Part shown: piece after piece, positions 1-6,412 of the stretch
How the letters are laid out: every line of letters begins with the position of its first letter
Numbering within the stretch: the stretch's first letter is position 1
Assembly: GCA_002395865.1 (NCBI GenBank)
Contig: DGVE01000146.1
Location: forward strand, 1-8,691
DNA: 8,691 nt
Source: Lachnospiraceae bacterium UBA4292
GTDB taxonomy: Bacteria; Bacillota; Clostridia; Lachnospirales; Lachnospiraceae
Reading direction: 5' to 3'
Position numbers and translations under genes: made by a program
The notes under the pieces: generated by a model
Seen by the model: the letters and a program-made list of their open reading frames with translations, nothing else
Told to the model about the DNA's origin: nothing
Database searches by the model: none

Positions 1-357
1 TTCAAGGAGCTGAACGGCATCGGCAAGACCACGGACAATCTCGCGGCGGCAGCTGAAGGCGAGAACTACGAGTGGACCGATATGTATGAGGACTTCGCCA
101 AGACTGCTGAGGCAGAGGGCTTCCCGGCTCTGGCTGAAAAATTCCGCGCCGTAGGCGCAATCGAGAAGCATCACGAGGAGAGATACCGCGCCCTGCTCAG
201 GAATATCGAGATGCAGGAGGTATTCGCAAAGAGCGAGGTCAAGATATGGGAGTGCCGCAACTGCGGACATATCGTGGTAGGCACCGCAGCTCCCGAGGTA
301 TGCCCCGTGTGCGCACACCCTCAGAGCTTCTTCGAGGTGAGTGCGAATAACTATTGA
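1..357 (+). CDS. Rubrerythrin, C-terminal part (5' end outside window)
   Basis: The frame is open from base 1, giving 118 residues of a protein usually about 180-195 long, so roughly the first 70 residues, including the first diiron ligand set, are missing. The visible part holds the last helix of the ferritin-like diiron domain, with an ExxH ligand motif (EKHH, followed by EERYRALL). A C-terminal rubredoxin domain follows, with two knuckles, CRNCG and CPVCAHP, that bind one iron through four cysteines. Rubrerythrins are cytoplasmic NAD(P)H-linked peroxidases that reduce hydrogen peroxide in anaerobes; that role is family knowledge. An internal ATG at 82 is not the real start, because the reading frame and family-like sequence continue upstream of it. 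The gene is closed by a strong terminator, so it is probably not co-transcribed with the MarR gene, although both belong to oxidative-stress biology. Confidence 0.93.
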   Translation, partial: FKELNGIGKTTDNLAAAAEGENYEWTDMYEDFAKTAEAEGFPALAEKFRAVGAIEKHHEERYRALLRNIEMQEVFAKSEVKIWECRNCGHIVVGTAAPEVCPVCAHPQSFFEVSANNY

Positions 358-374
358 TTTAGTGCATGACAATG

Positions 375-414
375 CGCTGTCTGATTTGATATGGATCAGA
401 CGGCGTATTTTTTT
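375..414 (+). terminator. Intrinsic terminator after the rubrerythrin gene
   Basis: An 11-bp stem (375-385 with 395-405, one G-T pair) encloses a 9-base loop and is followed by TA and seven T residues (408-414). It lies 18 bp after the rubrerythrin stop codon. The T-run ends one base before the -35 box of the next promoter, so the two transcription units are insulated with almost no spare DNA. Confidence 0.9.
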
Positions 415-415
415 C

Positions 416-444
416 TTGACATAATACATCTGACGCAATATAAT
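416..444 (+). promoter_or_regulatory. Consensus sigma-A promoter of the marR-radical SAM operon
   Basis: TTGACA at 416-421 and TATAAT at 439-444 are separated by exactly 17 bp, a full match to the housekeeping bacterial promoter consensus. Transcription would start near 451-453, giving a leader of about 24 bases before the ATG at 475. So strong a promoter for a regulator gene makes sense if it is normally repressed; see the operator overlapping its -10 box. Confidence 0.88.
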
Positions 445-449
445 ATTGC
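435..449. promoter_or_regulatory. Putative MarR/OhrR operator over the -10 box
   Basis: GCAATAT and ATATTGC form a perfect 7-bp inverted repeat around one central base, and the -10 hexamer is inside it. Size and symmetry fit MarR-family sites, which are usually AT-rich palindromes of 15-20 bp. Binding here would block RNA polymerase. That the MarR protein encoded just downstream is the binder is inferred from position and from the common autoregulation of this family. Confidence 0.75.
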
Positions 450-462
450 AAAAGATATATTC

Positions 463-468
463 AAGGAG
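463..468 (+). promoter_or_regulatory. Ribosome binding site that sets the marR start
   Basis: AAGGAG lies six bases before the ATG at 475. An earlier in-frame ATG at 391 falls inside the terminator loop, upstream of the promoter, so it cannot be the start of the promoter-driven message. The site decides the start at 475. Confidence 0.88.
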
Positions 469-474
469 CAGCAA

Positions 475-906
475 ATGTCGCAGGAATATGAACAGTTAAA
501 ACTTGAAAATCAGCTTTGTTTTCCGATGTATGCGTGCGCGAGAAAGATCGTGAACGCCTATAATCCTTTCCTAAAGCCCCTGGGGCTTACGTACACACAG
601 TACATAGTGTTTATGGTTCTGTGGGATAAGGAGAACGTGAATGTGGGACAGCTGGGTGAGATCCTTCATCTGGACGCAGGAACGCTCACGCCCCTTCTGA
701 AGCGGCTCGAAAAGGAAGGCTATGTGACTAGGCGTCGTTCCGAGGAAGATGAACGCGTCACGCTCATAAGCATCACTGCCAAGGGAAACGAGCTGAAGGA
801 AAAATGCAGGGATATACCGCTGAAACTCTCACAGAGCACATCTCCCCTTACAGAAACAGAGTCGGTGGAATTATACAGGCTACTGTATAAGTTTTTGGAT
901 AAGTAA
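475..906 (+). CDS. OhrR-like MarR-family redox-sensing repressor
   Basis: This 143-residue protein is a full-length MarR-family DNA-binding dimer. The N-terminal helix carries LENQLCF with the cysteine at residue 15, and Tyr19, Tyr29 and Tyr40 are present. From memory of Bacillus subtilis OhrR, these are the positions of its reactive cysteine and the tyrosines around it. The winged helix runs from about residue 40 to 104, with recognition helix LDAGTLTPLLKRLEKEG and wing SEEDERVTLIS. Cys21 and Cys111 are also present, but by pattern it resembles the one-cysteine class. In that class organic peroxides oxidise the cysteine and release the repressor from DNA. The start at 475 is set by a well-placed AAGGAG and by the alignment of Cys15. 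The gene has its own promoter with an overlapping palindrome, so autoregulation is likely. A radical SAM gene follows 38 bp later, probably in the same transcript. No ohr peroxidase gene is visible here. Confidence 0.9.
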   Translation: MSQEYEQLKLENQLCFPMYACARKIVNAYNPFLKPLGLTYTQYIVFMVLWDKENVNVGQLGEILHLDAGTLTPLLKRLEKEGYVTRRRSEEDERVTLISITAKGNELKEKCRDIPLKLSQSTSPLTETESVELYRLLYKFLDK

Positions 907-934
907 ATACCGTAGGATATACCTTAACAGGTCT

Positions 935-938
935 GAGG
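935..938 (+). promoter_or_regulatory. Ribosome binding site that sets the radical SAM start
   Basis: GAGG directly abuts an ATG at 939 but lies six bases before a second in-frame ATG at 945. Only the second has normal spacing, so 945 is preferred and the protein loses two residues relative to the longest frame. Confidence 0.7.
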
Positions 939-944
939 ATGCAA

Positions 945-2048
945 ATGAGCAAGGAATTTGATATTCAGGAATACATGACACACGGTGTGGAAAGGATAGT
1001 TACCGACGCCTTAAGAGCCACACTTAAAAATCCCCGCGAAAGCGCATATATGGTCAGGTTTGCCGCCGCAAGCAAGGCGGCCTCCAAAAAGCGCGCTGCT
1101 ATGGAGAAGAAGGGCGAACACATACCGCCGTTTCTCATTGCCAGCATCACAAGCAGCTGCAATCTGCACTGTGCGGGCTGTTATTCGAGATGCAATCACG
1201 CCACGACCGATGATGCCCCTGTCGCACAGCTGTCCGACGATGAGTGGAGCCGGATATTTGACGAGGCGGATGAGCTCGGTGTGAGCTTCATCCTTCTCGC
1301 AGGAGGAGAGCCGCTTCTTCGCAAGGGCGTGATAGATGCGGCAGGCGCCAGACCCAATATCCTTTTCCCGGTGTTCACGAACGGCACATTTATGGGAAAG
1401 GCATATCTGGAGCTGTTTGACAGATGCAGGAACATAGTTCCCATCATGAGCATCGAGGGCGACAGAGATATCACGGATGCCAGAAGAGGAAGCGGTGTCT
1501 ATGACAAGCTCATTTCAAATATGGATGAGTTGAGCCAAAGAGGCCTGATCTTCGGAGCATCGGTGACCGTGACGACCGATAACTACAGGGATGTGTCATC
1601 GGATGAGTTCATCGATCTTCTGTCAGATAAGGGCTGCAAGGCTGTCATATTCGTTGAGTTCGTCCCCGTAACTGAAGAGAGCAGCGAGCTGGCGCCCGGT
1701 GATGAGGATCGGGAGCATTTGCGTATTGCGATCGAAAGGCTCCGCGTTGAGCATCCTGAAATGGTATTCGTCTCCTTCCCGGGAGACGAGAAGAACTCGG
1801 GTGGCTGTATCGCGGCAGGACGCGGCTTCTTCCACATCAATTCGCACGGCGGAGCGGAGCCCTGTCCGTTCTCCCCGTACTCCGACATCAATGTAAAGGA
1901 TGTATCGCTCAGGGAAGCGATGAAGTCGAAGCTTTTCAAAGCCATGATCGACGGCGGACTCTTAGCCGACGACCATAAGGGCGGCTGCGTCCTCTTCGAA
2001 AAAAGGGACAGAGTGATCGAGATACAAAACAGTCTGGGAGGAGCATAA
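945..2048 (+). CDS. Radical SAM protein with cysteine-bearing C-terminal extension, function unassigned
   Basis: This 367-residue enzyme has the radical SAM cluster motif CNLHCAGC (Cys72, Cys76, Cys79, spacing CX3CX2C), which binds the 4Fe-4S cluster that splits S-adenosylmethionine. GGEP at 120-123 is the usual SAM-binding strand motif, and the barrel continues through VFTNG and SIEGDR. After the barrel, cysteines at 288 (SGGC), 307 (EPCPF) and 348 (GGC) sit in a region resembling a SPASM or shortened 'twitch' domain, which in relatives holds an extra Fe-S cluster. Only three obvious ligands are seen. The first 60 residues form a basic helical extension before the barrel. Such proteins often modify peptides or act in cofactor pathways, but no precursor peptide gene is visible nearby and I do not assign a substrate. 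It is probably co-transcribed with the OhrR-like gene. Start chosen at 945 for ribosome-site spacing. Confidence 0.88.
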   Translation: MSKEFDIQEYMTHGVERIVTDALRATLKNPRESAYMVRFAAASKAASKKRAAMEKKGEHIPPFLIASITSSCNLHCAGCYSRCNHATTDDAPVAQLSDDEWSRIFDEADELGVSFILLAGGEPLLRKGVIDAAGARPNILFPVFTNGTFMGKAYLELFDRCRNIVPIMSIEGDRDITDARRGSGVYDKLISNMDELSQRGLIFGASVTVTTDNYRDVSSDEFIDLLSDKGCKAVIFVEFVPVTEESSELAPGDEDREHLRIAIERLRVEHPEMVFVSFPGDEKNSGGCIAAGRGFFHINSHGGAEPCPFSPYSDINVKDVSLREAMKSKLFKAMIDGGLLADDHKGGCVLFEKRDRVIEIQNSLGGA

Positions 2049-2093
2049 TATCATTATTAAATGCCCTTCGCCGAATACTTACAAATATAAGAT

Positions 2094-2126
2094 GGGGCTG
2101 TCGCAATAGACCATTGCGGCAGCCCC
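2094..2126. terminator. Shared stem-loop terminator between convergent operons
   Basis: A 14-bp stem (2094-2107 with 2113-2126, one T-G pair) encloses a 5-base loop. It begins 45 bp after the radical SAM stop and lies 9 bp past the end of the GH28 gene on the other strand. The flanks are only moderately T-rich (TTGTAAACTCTATTTT on the + side, ATCTTATATTTG on the - side), so neither U-tract is ideal. Its position between convergent genes supports a two-way terminator. Confidence 0.75.
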
Positions 2127-2135
2127 TTGTAAACT

Positions 2136-3701
2136 CTATTTTCTGTATTCCACCCTCGCATCGGGGTTCTTTACGTTCACCAGCTCGGGGGCATCGTCCG
2201 CGGCGCCGGTTATGGTGAGACCGACCGCCTCGAAGCTGTCCACATTCTTAAGGACGATGCTTCGTCCCGCAAGCTTCGGAAATCCGTCCATCATGATGGG
2301 GCACTGGGGAGTGCGCTTCTCCGGAGGGAGATAGGAGACATTTACATTCGTGACGCGGATGCTTTCTATGGGGGACTCGGGCAGGCCGTTTGCGCACAGG
2401 AAGCACGCGTCCACGCCTGAGCAGTCCACATTCCTGATCTCTATGCTGCCCACCTTCGGGGTCCTGTAGTCAACGGGTGCGGGGTCCTGGTTCTGCACAT
2501 ATGCGCTGTGGCCGTCCGGATCGCAGAAGTAGAACATATTTACTGTGACGGGCATGTGCACCCTGTCCATCTTTATGTTCTCGAAGAGCAGGCCCGTGAG
2601 CAGGGACTTCTGCCCCCTGCCGCGCCTCGTCTTTATGCGGAGGCCCCTGTCGGTCTGCGAGAATACGCAGTGGCTCACATGCACGCCGTCCACGCCGCAG
2701 GCCACCTCGCTTCCCACGGTTATAGAGCCGTGGCCGCGCTCGAAGCGGCAGTTCCTGATCTCCACATCCTGTGTCCTGCGAAAATGTGCCTGCGCCATGT
2801 AGAGCTTGCCGCTCTTTATCGCCACGCAGTCGTCACCCACGGATATCTTCACGCCGAGCATCAATATGCCCTCGCAGCTCTCGGGGTCGATGCCGTCTGT
2901 ATTCGGCGAGTTCGACGGGTTCCATATGTCCACGTTATACAGGCTGACGTCGCAGCTGTAGTATGGATGTACCGCCCAGCAGGCGGAGTTTCTGAGGTGC
3001 AGCCCGGCCATGCGAACGGACTGCGAATAATTGATCGATACGAGCTTAGGCCGCCACGCGATGCGCTTCTTGCGCACATCTATCCACCAGTCGCCCTTAT
3101 CTCCGTTTCCGTCAATGGTTCCGCGGCCAACGATATCGGTATTCTCCACGCTTATCGCGGTTATGACGGAGGCGAAGCTGTCGAGGGGATTTCCCTCCCA
3201 TGAAGCGAAATTTTCCTCCTCATCGTTGTCGTAGATATTTCTCACGACACCGGGGAGCACGGGATAATGAGTTCTGTCCGTATCGGCAAGTATGGTTGCG
3301 CCCTCGTCCACCCAAAGGGTCATATCGCTCTTTAAGAAGATGGGACCCGTGTAATAGGTCCCTGCGCCCAGATAAACCGTACCGTCCGCTGGGCAGGCCA
3401 TGATGGCCGCCTGTATGGCGTTCGTGTCGTTGTGAACACCGTCACCCACAGCGCCGAAGCGCTTCACGTCGAGTAATATCCTCTCCGTGCGGGTTCTAAA
3501 CTCCTGCTCCATGCCGTCTATGGACAGGGTGTAGGAGGTGTCCGGCTCGAGGCCGTCCAGCTCTATGACATTTCTGCTGCTTCTTATGGCTTCGGTGCCG
3601 TTTAAGAATACGACGCACTCGTCCTCTGTCTCGAAGCACGCATCATTTAAACGCTCTATTATAATGCTTCGCTTGAATACTGCGGAAATTTTAAAACTCA
3701 T
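2136..3701 (-). CDS. GH28 polygalacturonase with N-terminal FnIII-like domain, cytoplasmic
   Basis: This 521-residue enzyme hydrolyses alpha-1,4-galacturonate linkages in pectin fragments. Residues 1-75 look like a small fibronectin-III-type beta domain (LDGLEPDTSYTLSIDG). The right-handed parallel beta-helix starts near residue 77 with the pectate-enzyme signature VKRFGAVGDGVHNDT. All GH28 catalytic elements are present: NTDGID (Asp269), GDD (Asp290, Asp291), GHG (His324) and RIK (Arg355, Lys357). An FnIII domain before GH28 is known from exo-polygalacturonases that trim oligogalacturonides, so exo action is likely but not shown here. There is no signal peptide, so it should act in the cytoplasm on imported oligosaccharides. 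It is the last gene of the operon, 6 bp after the GH105 stop. An AGGAG ribosome site lies within the end of that upstream gene, with a nearer AGGT overlapping its stop. Confidence 0.93.
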   Translation of the reverse strand: MSFKISAVFKRSIIIERLNDACFETEDECVVFLNGTEAIRSSRNVIELDGLEPDTSYTLSIDGMEQEFRTRTERILLDVKRFGAVGDGVHNDTNAIQAAIMACPADGTVYLGAGTYYTGPIFLKSDMTLWVDEGATILADTDRTHYPVLPGVVRNIYDNDEEENFASWEGNPLDSFASVITAISVENTDIVGRGTIDGNGDKGDWWIDVRKKRIAWRPKLVSINYSQSVRMAGLHLRNSACWAVHPYYSCDVSLYNVDIWNPSNSPNTDGIDPESCEGILMLGVKISVGDDCVAIKSGKLYMAQAHFRRTQDVEIRNCRFERGHGSITVGSEVACGVDGVHVSHCVFSQTDRGLRIKTRRGRGQKSLLTGLLFENIKMDRVHMPVTVNMFYFCDPDGHSAYVQNQDPAPVDYRTPKVGSIEIRNVDCSGVDACFLCANGLPESPIESIRVTNVNVSYLPPEKRTPQCPIMMDGFPKLAGRSIVLKNVDSFEAVGLTITGAADDAPELVNVKNPDARVEYRK

Positions 3702-3707
3702 AGTGAC

Positions 3708-4847
3708 CTATTTTCTCCTGATCATCTCGGTGTATGCGAGCAGGAAGGGTGCCACGCCCTTCGCTTCGTTCTCAACTACGGGCTCGCTGAAATAGTACTC
3801 GAGTGAGCCGTCGCGGTATGTCTTGCCGCCCAGACCCGCCACGAGGCAGATGCCCGAAAGCTTCAGAGTGCCATCCTCGTTCTGTGAGAGGTACTTCTCC
3901 ACGATACCGTTGAAAGCCCTCTCTCCCATGGATGCGTACCTCGGAGAGATATAGCCGAGTCTCACTGCCTTCAGCACCGCATATGCGATGAGAGCCGTGC
4001 CGCTGGTCTCGAGATAGTTTCCGGGGGCATCCGCGCGGTTTACGACCTGATAGAACATGCCGCTCTCGTCCTGATAGGGGATGAGCGCGTCGCACAGCTT
4101 CTCAAGCAGTCCGATAAGATATCTCTTCTCATAGTAGAGAGTCTCGTCCGTGGCGGCCGCCGTCTCGCAAAGAGCAAGAGTGAACCAGCCGATGGAGCGC
4201 AGCCAGAAGTTCTTGCTGAGGCCCGTAACAGGGTCTGCCCAGTACATCTGCCGGCTCTCGTCGTAGCCGTGGTAGTAGAGCCCGGTCACGGGATCCCTCA
4301 TGTACTTCTCGACGTTCTTGAACTGGTGGATGACATCCTGGCAGTTCTCCATGCGGTTGAACTTCGTCTCATAGCGCATGTAGAAGGGCTGCGCCATATA
4401 CAGGCCGTCCAGCCACACCTGGTTCGGGTAGATGTTCTTGTGCCAGAAGCTGCCCTCCTTCGTGCGGGGCATGCCGTCGAGCTGCGTCCTCACAAGATCG
4501 AGAGCCTTCTTATACTTCTCCTCACCCGTCTTGTCGTATAGGAAGAACAGATTGCTGGCGGTATTGATATTGTCGAGATTGAATTCGTGCACATCGTATG
4601 TCTTGATGGAGCCGTCCTCCTGCACGAAATAATCGACAAATGCCTTCGCGAAGTTGAAATAACGGTCCTCACCGCTGATGTCGTACATGGACAGAAGCGC
4701 GGTGATCATGCACCCGTCGATATAGTTCCACTTGTTCGGCTTCTTGTCGTATATGAGCTCCTTGTTCCACATGGGGTGCTCTGCGTCCGAATTGTCCAGA
4801 AGGTATTCCAGATATTCCTGTATCCTGTTTTCAGTCTCACGGTTCAT
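3708..4847 (-). CDS. GH105 unsaturated rhamnogalacturonyl hydrolase (YteR/YesR type)
   Basis: This 379-residue protein has the length and repeated helix pattern of the alpha/alpha six-barrel GH105 family. GH105 enzymes remove the 4,5-unsaturated galacturonyl residue that pectin lyases leave at the non-reducing end of rhamnogalacturonan fragments. The key motif is VWLDGLYMAQPF, with Asp147 as the expected general acid, near Asp143 of YteR. Other typical segments are YYHGYDE (191-197), SGMFYQVV (262-269) and ETSGTALIAYAV (280-291). No signal peptide is present, so it works on imported substrate. The released 4-deoxy-5-keto-uronate would need an isomerase, and none of the standard KduI kind is visible here. 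AAAGG stands eight bases before the ATG. The gene lies 18 bp after the TIM-barrel gene and 6 bp before GH28, so it is co-transcribed. GH88 is a related alternative, but the motifs favour GH105. Confidence 0.9.
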   Translation of the reverse strand: MNRETENRIQEYLEYLLDNSDAEHPMWNKELIYDKKPNKWNYIDGCMITALLSMYDISGEDRYFNFAKAFVDYFVQEDGSIKTYDVHEFNLDNINTASNLFFLYDKTGEEKYKKALDLVRTQLDGMPRTKEGSFWHKNIYPNQVWLDGLYMAQPFYMRYETKFNRMENCQDVIHQFKNVEKYMRDPVTGLYYHGYDESRQMYWADPVTGLSKNFWLRSIGWFTLALCETAAATDETLYYEKRYLIGLLEKLCDALIPYQDESGMFYQVVNRADAPGNYLETSGTALIAYAVLKAVRLGYISPRYASMGERAFNGIVEKYLSQNEDGTLKLSGICLVAGLGGKTYRDGSLEYYFSEPVVENEAKGVAPFLLAYTEMIRRK

Positions 4848-4865
4848 ATTGGCCGCCTTTCGATG

Positions 4866-5705
4866 TTAAAGATTATTGTATATGTTTAATATGTGATCCC
4901 TGCAAAAAGCCGCGTTATCGGGCTTCGTATTCTCCAGTGTCGCGTGGATGTAGGGCTTTCTCTCCTTGGCGAACTTTAGAATACGCGTATAATCCATTTC
5001 GCCCAGCCCGCAGCCGACCGCCTTCATCTTGCCGTCCTCCATCACATAATCCTTGAGATGTATCATGGCAATGTCGGGGCCCAAAAGCTCTATGGCGGAT
5101 TCTATCACCTCGTCGCGCCTGTCGAGATTATCGGGGTCGAGGAGATTCACCGGATCGAATATGATCTGAAGGTTTGGACTCGCTACGGCATCAAGCACCT
5201 GTCTGGCCCTCTTCGGGTCATACACTATATGCTTATACACCGGCTCTATAGCCAGTATCACACCGAAACGTTCAGCGTCCCTGACCACATCCGAGAGGTT
5301 CTTAATGAGTATCTCCAGAGCCCGGTCGCTGTGGTTGGCCTCCTTGTCATACGCGTATGCGGCGTTCGGAGCGCCTGTCTCGGTGCCCACCATGGCGCAG
5401 CCCATCAAAGAAGCAAATCTCAGATGAGCCGCGTATCTCGCCTTTATCTTTCTAAGTTCGGCCTCGTCCGGATGCGCGAGGTTCTGGTAGTTTCCGAGGA
5501 CCGCCGCATCCACGCCTGCGCGCGCAAATACGTTCTTAAGCCACATAGCGTAGCCGGGTGTGAGCGCCTCGGTCTCCTTCGGCAGTCCCGCCATCTTCGC
5601 GAGCGCTATGTGCACGCACGAGAAGCCGTCCGCCTTCACCTGCGCAAGCCTTTTACCTATCTCCTGCTCCGCCGTATCGTGGAGCCTTATACCAAGTTGA
5701 ATCAT
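4866..5705 (-). CDS. Sugar phosphate isomerase/epimerase-like TIM-barrel protein
   Basis: This 279-residue protein belongs to the xylose isomerase-like / AP endonuclease 2 TIM-barrel superfamily. The four metal-binding residues expected of the sugar isomerase and epimerase branch can be placed at Glu154 (LAIEPV), Asp184 (IIFDPVN), His216 (MIHLKD) and Glu258 (TLENT). Members interconvert ketoses and aldoses or epimerise sugars and sugar acids, using a divalent metal. The substrate cannot be read from the sequence. In this operon a sugar released from rhamnogalacturonan (4-deoxy-5-keto-uronate, galacturonate or rhamnose) is a reasonable guess. The start codon overlaps the previous stop as ATGA, and AAGGA lies nine bases upstream, so translation is coupled to the esterase gene. 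No signal peptide. The family call is firm and the role is inferred. Confidence 0.85.
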   Translation of the reverse strand: MIQLGIRLHDTAEQEIGKRLAQVKADGFSCVHIALAKMAGLPKETEALTPGYAMWLKNVFARAGVDAAVLGNYQNLAHPDEAELRKIKARYAAHLRFASLMGCAMVGTETGAPNAAYAYDKEANHSDRALEILIKNLSDVVRDAERFGVILAIEPVYKHIVYDPKRARQVLDAVASPNLQIIFDPVNLLDPDNLDRRDEVIESAIELLGPDIAMIHLKDYVMEDGKMKAVGCGLGEMDYTRILKFAKERKPYIHATLENTKPDNAAFCRDHILNIYNNL

Positions 5706-6412
5706 ACCGTCTCGTCCTTAAAAGCCGCGCCTGTGAGCTTCACCACATCCGCCTCGTCCTTCTTCAGAGTGCTTATCAGAAGCTTCGCGTACTCGCCTCC
5801 GGCATCACGAAGTCCCTGCGCGATAAATCCCGCCATCACGACCGCCCCGTGAAGCTGAAAATGTGAATTGTCCTTCGGATACACATACATGGGTCGTGAA
5901 GCCGCGTCACCCACCGCCGCGAGATATGCCTCGCTCCTTGCCGTGAGATCGATGAAGGGCACTGCGAGCTCCCGTGCCGCCTGTGCAGCCGCCTTCGGAT
6001 AGTCTCCGTGGCTTCCGGGAAGAAATCTGCCGTCCGCGTCAAAAAGCCTTCTGGCCACGGGGGAGATGATGAGTGGAAGCGCTCCGTGAGCCCACGCCAC
6101 GCGTACAAATCTCTCCAGATTTTCCTTATAGAGCGTATCCGCCGGAGCGTATCGCGCGGGATCCGTCTGCTTCTCGTCGTTATGTCCGAACTGTATGAAG
6201 AGAAAATCTCCCTCGCGTATCTCACGGTCTATCGCCGCAAGCCTTCCCTCGTCTATAAATGACTTCGTGCTGCGTCCATTGACAGCGAAGCTGTACACGA
6301 ACACATCCTCCCTCAGATAGTACTGCAGGCCCTGTGAGAGCCCCGCCTGGGGGTATGAGTCTATTTTGTTGAAGGTGACCGTGCTGTCACCCGCGTAAAA
6401 GATTCTTTTCAC
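5702..6412 (-). CDS. SGNH/GDSL rhamnogalacturonan acetylesterase (CE12-like), GTG start
   Basis: This 236-residue protein has all four SGNH hydrolase blocks: nucleophile Ser10 in AGDST, Gly46 in VNGRS, Asn78 in FGHND, and the Asp181/His184 pair in DNSHF. The AGDST block and overall length match rhamnogalacturonan acetylesterases of family CE12 (YesT, RhgT), which remove acetyl groups from galacturonate so glycosidases can reach the backbone. The first residue of block V is followed by NSHF where CE12 members commonly have a Thr before His, a mild variation. There is no signal peptide, so the esterase would be cytoplasmic and acetylated oligosaccharides must be imported intact. The start is GTG, directly after the TAA of the MATE gene. 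GAGGAAG in the tail of that gene gives good spacing, implying translational coupling. Confidence 0.88.
   Translation of the reverse strand: MKRIFYAGDSTVTFNKIDSYPQAGLSQGLQYYLREDVFVYSFAVNGRSTKSFIDEGRLAAIDREIREGDFLFIQFGHNDEKQTDPARYAPADTLYKENLERFVRVAWAHGALPLIISPVARRLFDADGRFLPGSHGDYPKAAAQAARELAVPFIDLTARSEAYLAAVGDAASRPMYVYPKDNSHFQLHGAVVMAGFIAQGLRDAGGEYAKLLISTLKKDEADVVKLTGAAFKDETV

Noticed and set aside
391..474. N-terminal extension of the MarR frame beginning at ATG 391
   Set aside because: It starts inside the terminator loop and upstream of the promoter, and would place the sensor cysteine at residue 43 instead of 15. The AAGGAG-linked ATG at 475 is far better.
1196..1945. Open frames on the - strand within the radical SAM gene (92 and 120 residues)
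   Set aside because: They are Ser/Pro/Arg-rich shadows lying opposite the conserved GGEP and C-terminal cysteine region, with no motif of their own.
945..2048. Radical SAM protein as a ribosomally made peptide (RiPP) maturase
   Set aside because: No small precursor ORF is seen at 907-944 or 2049-2135, and the neighbouring gene is a redox regulator, so there is no positional support for a peptide substrate.
2508..3203. 231-residue open frame on the + strand opposite the GH28 gene
   Set aside because: It has an Ala/His/Val-rich composition without domains and is fully antisense to the catalytic core of GH28, including NTDGID and GDD, so the GH28 reading is the real one.
5058..5852. 264-residue open frame on the + strand opposite the TIM-barrel and esterase genes
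   Set aside because: It is rich in His, Arg, Val and Tyr with no recognisable motif, has no sensible start context, and lies wholly opposite two well-supported genes. It reads as the antisense shadow of biased codon use.
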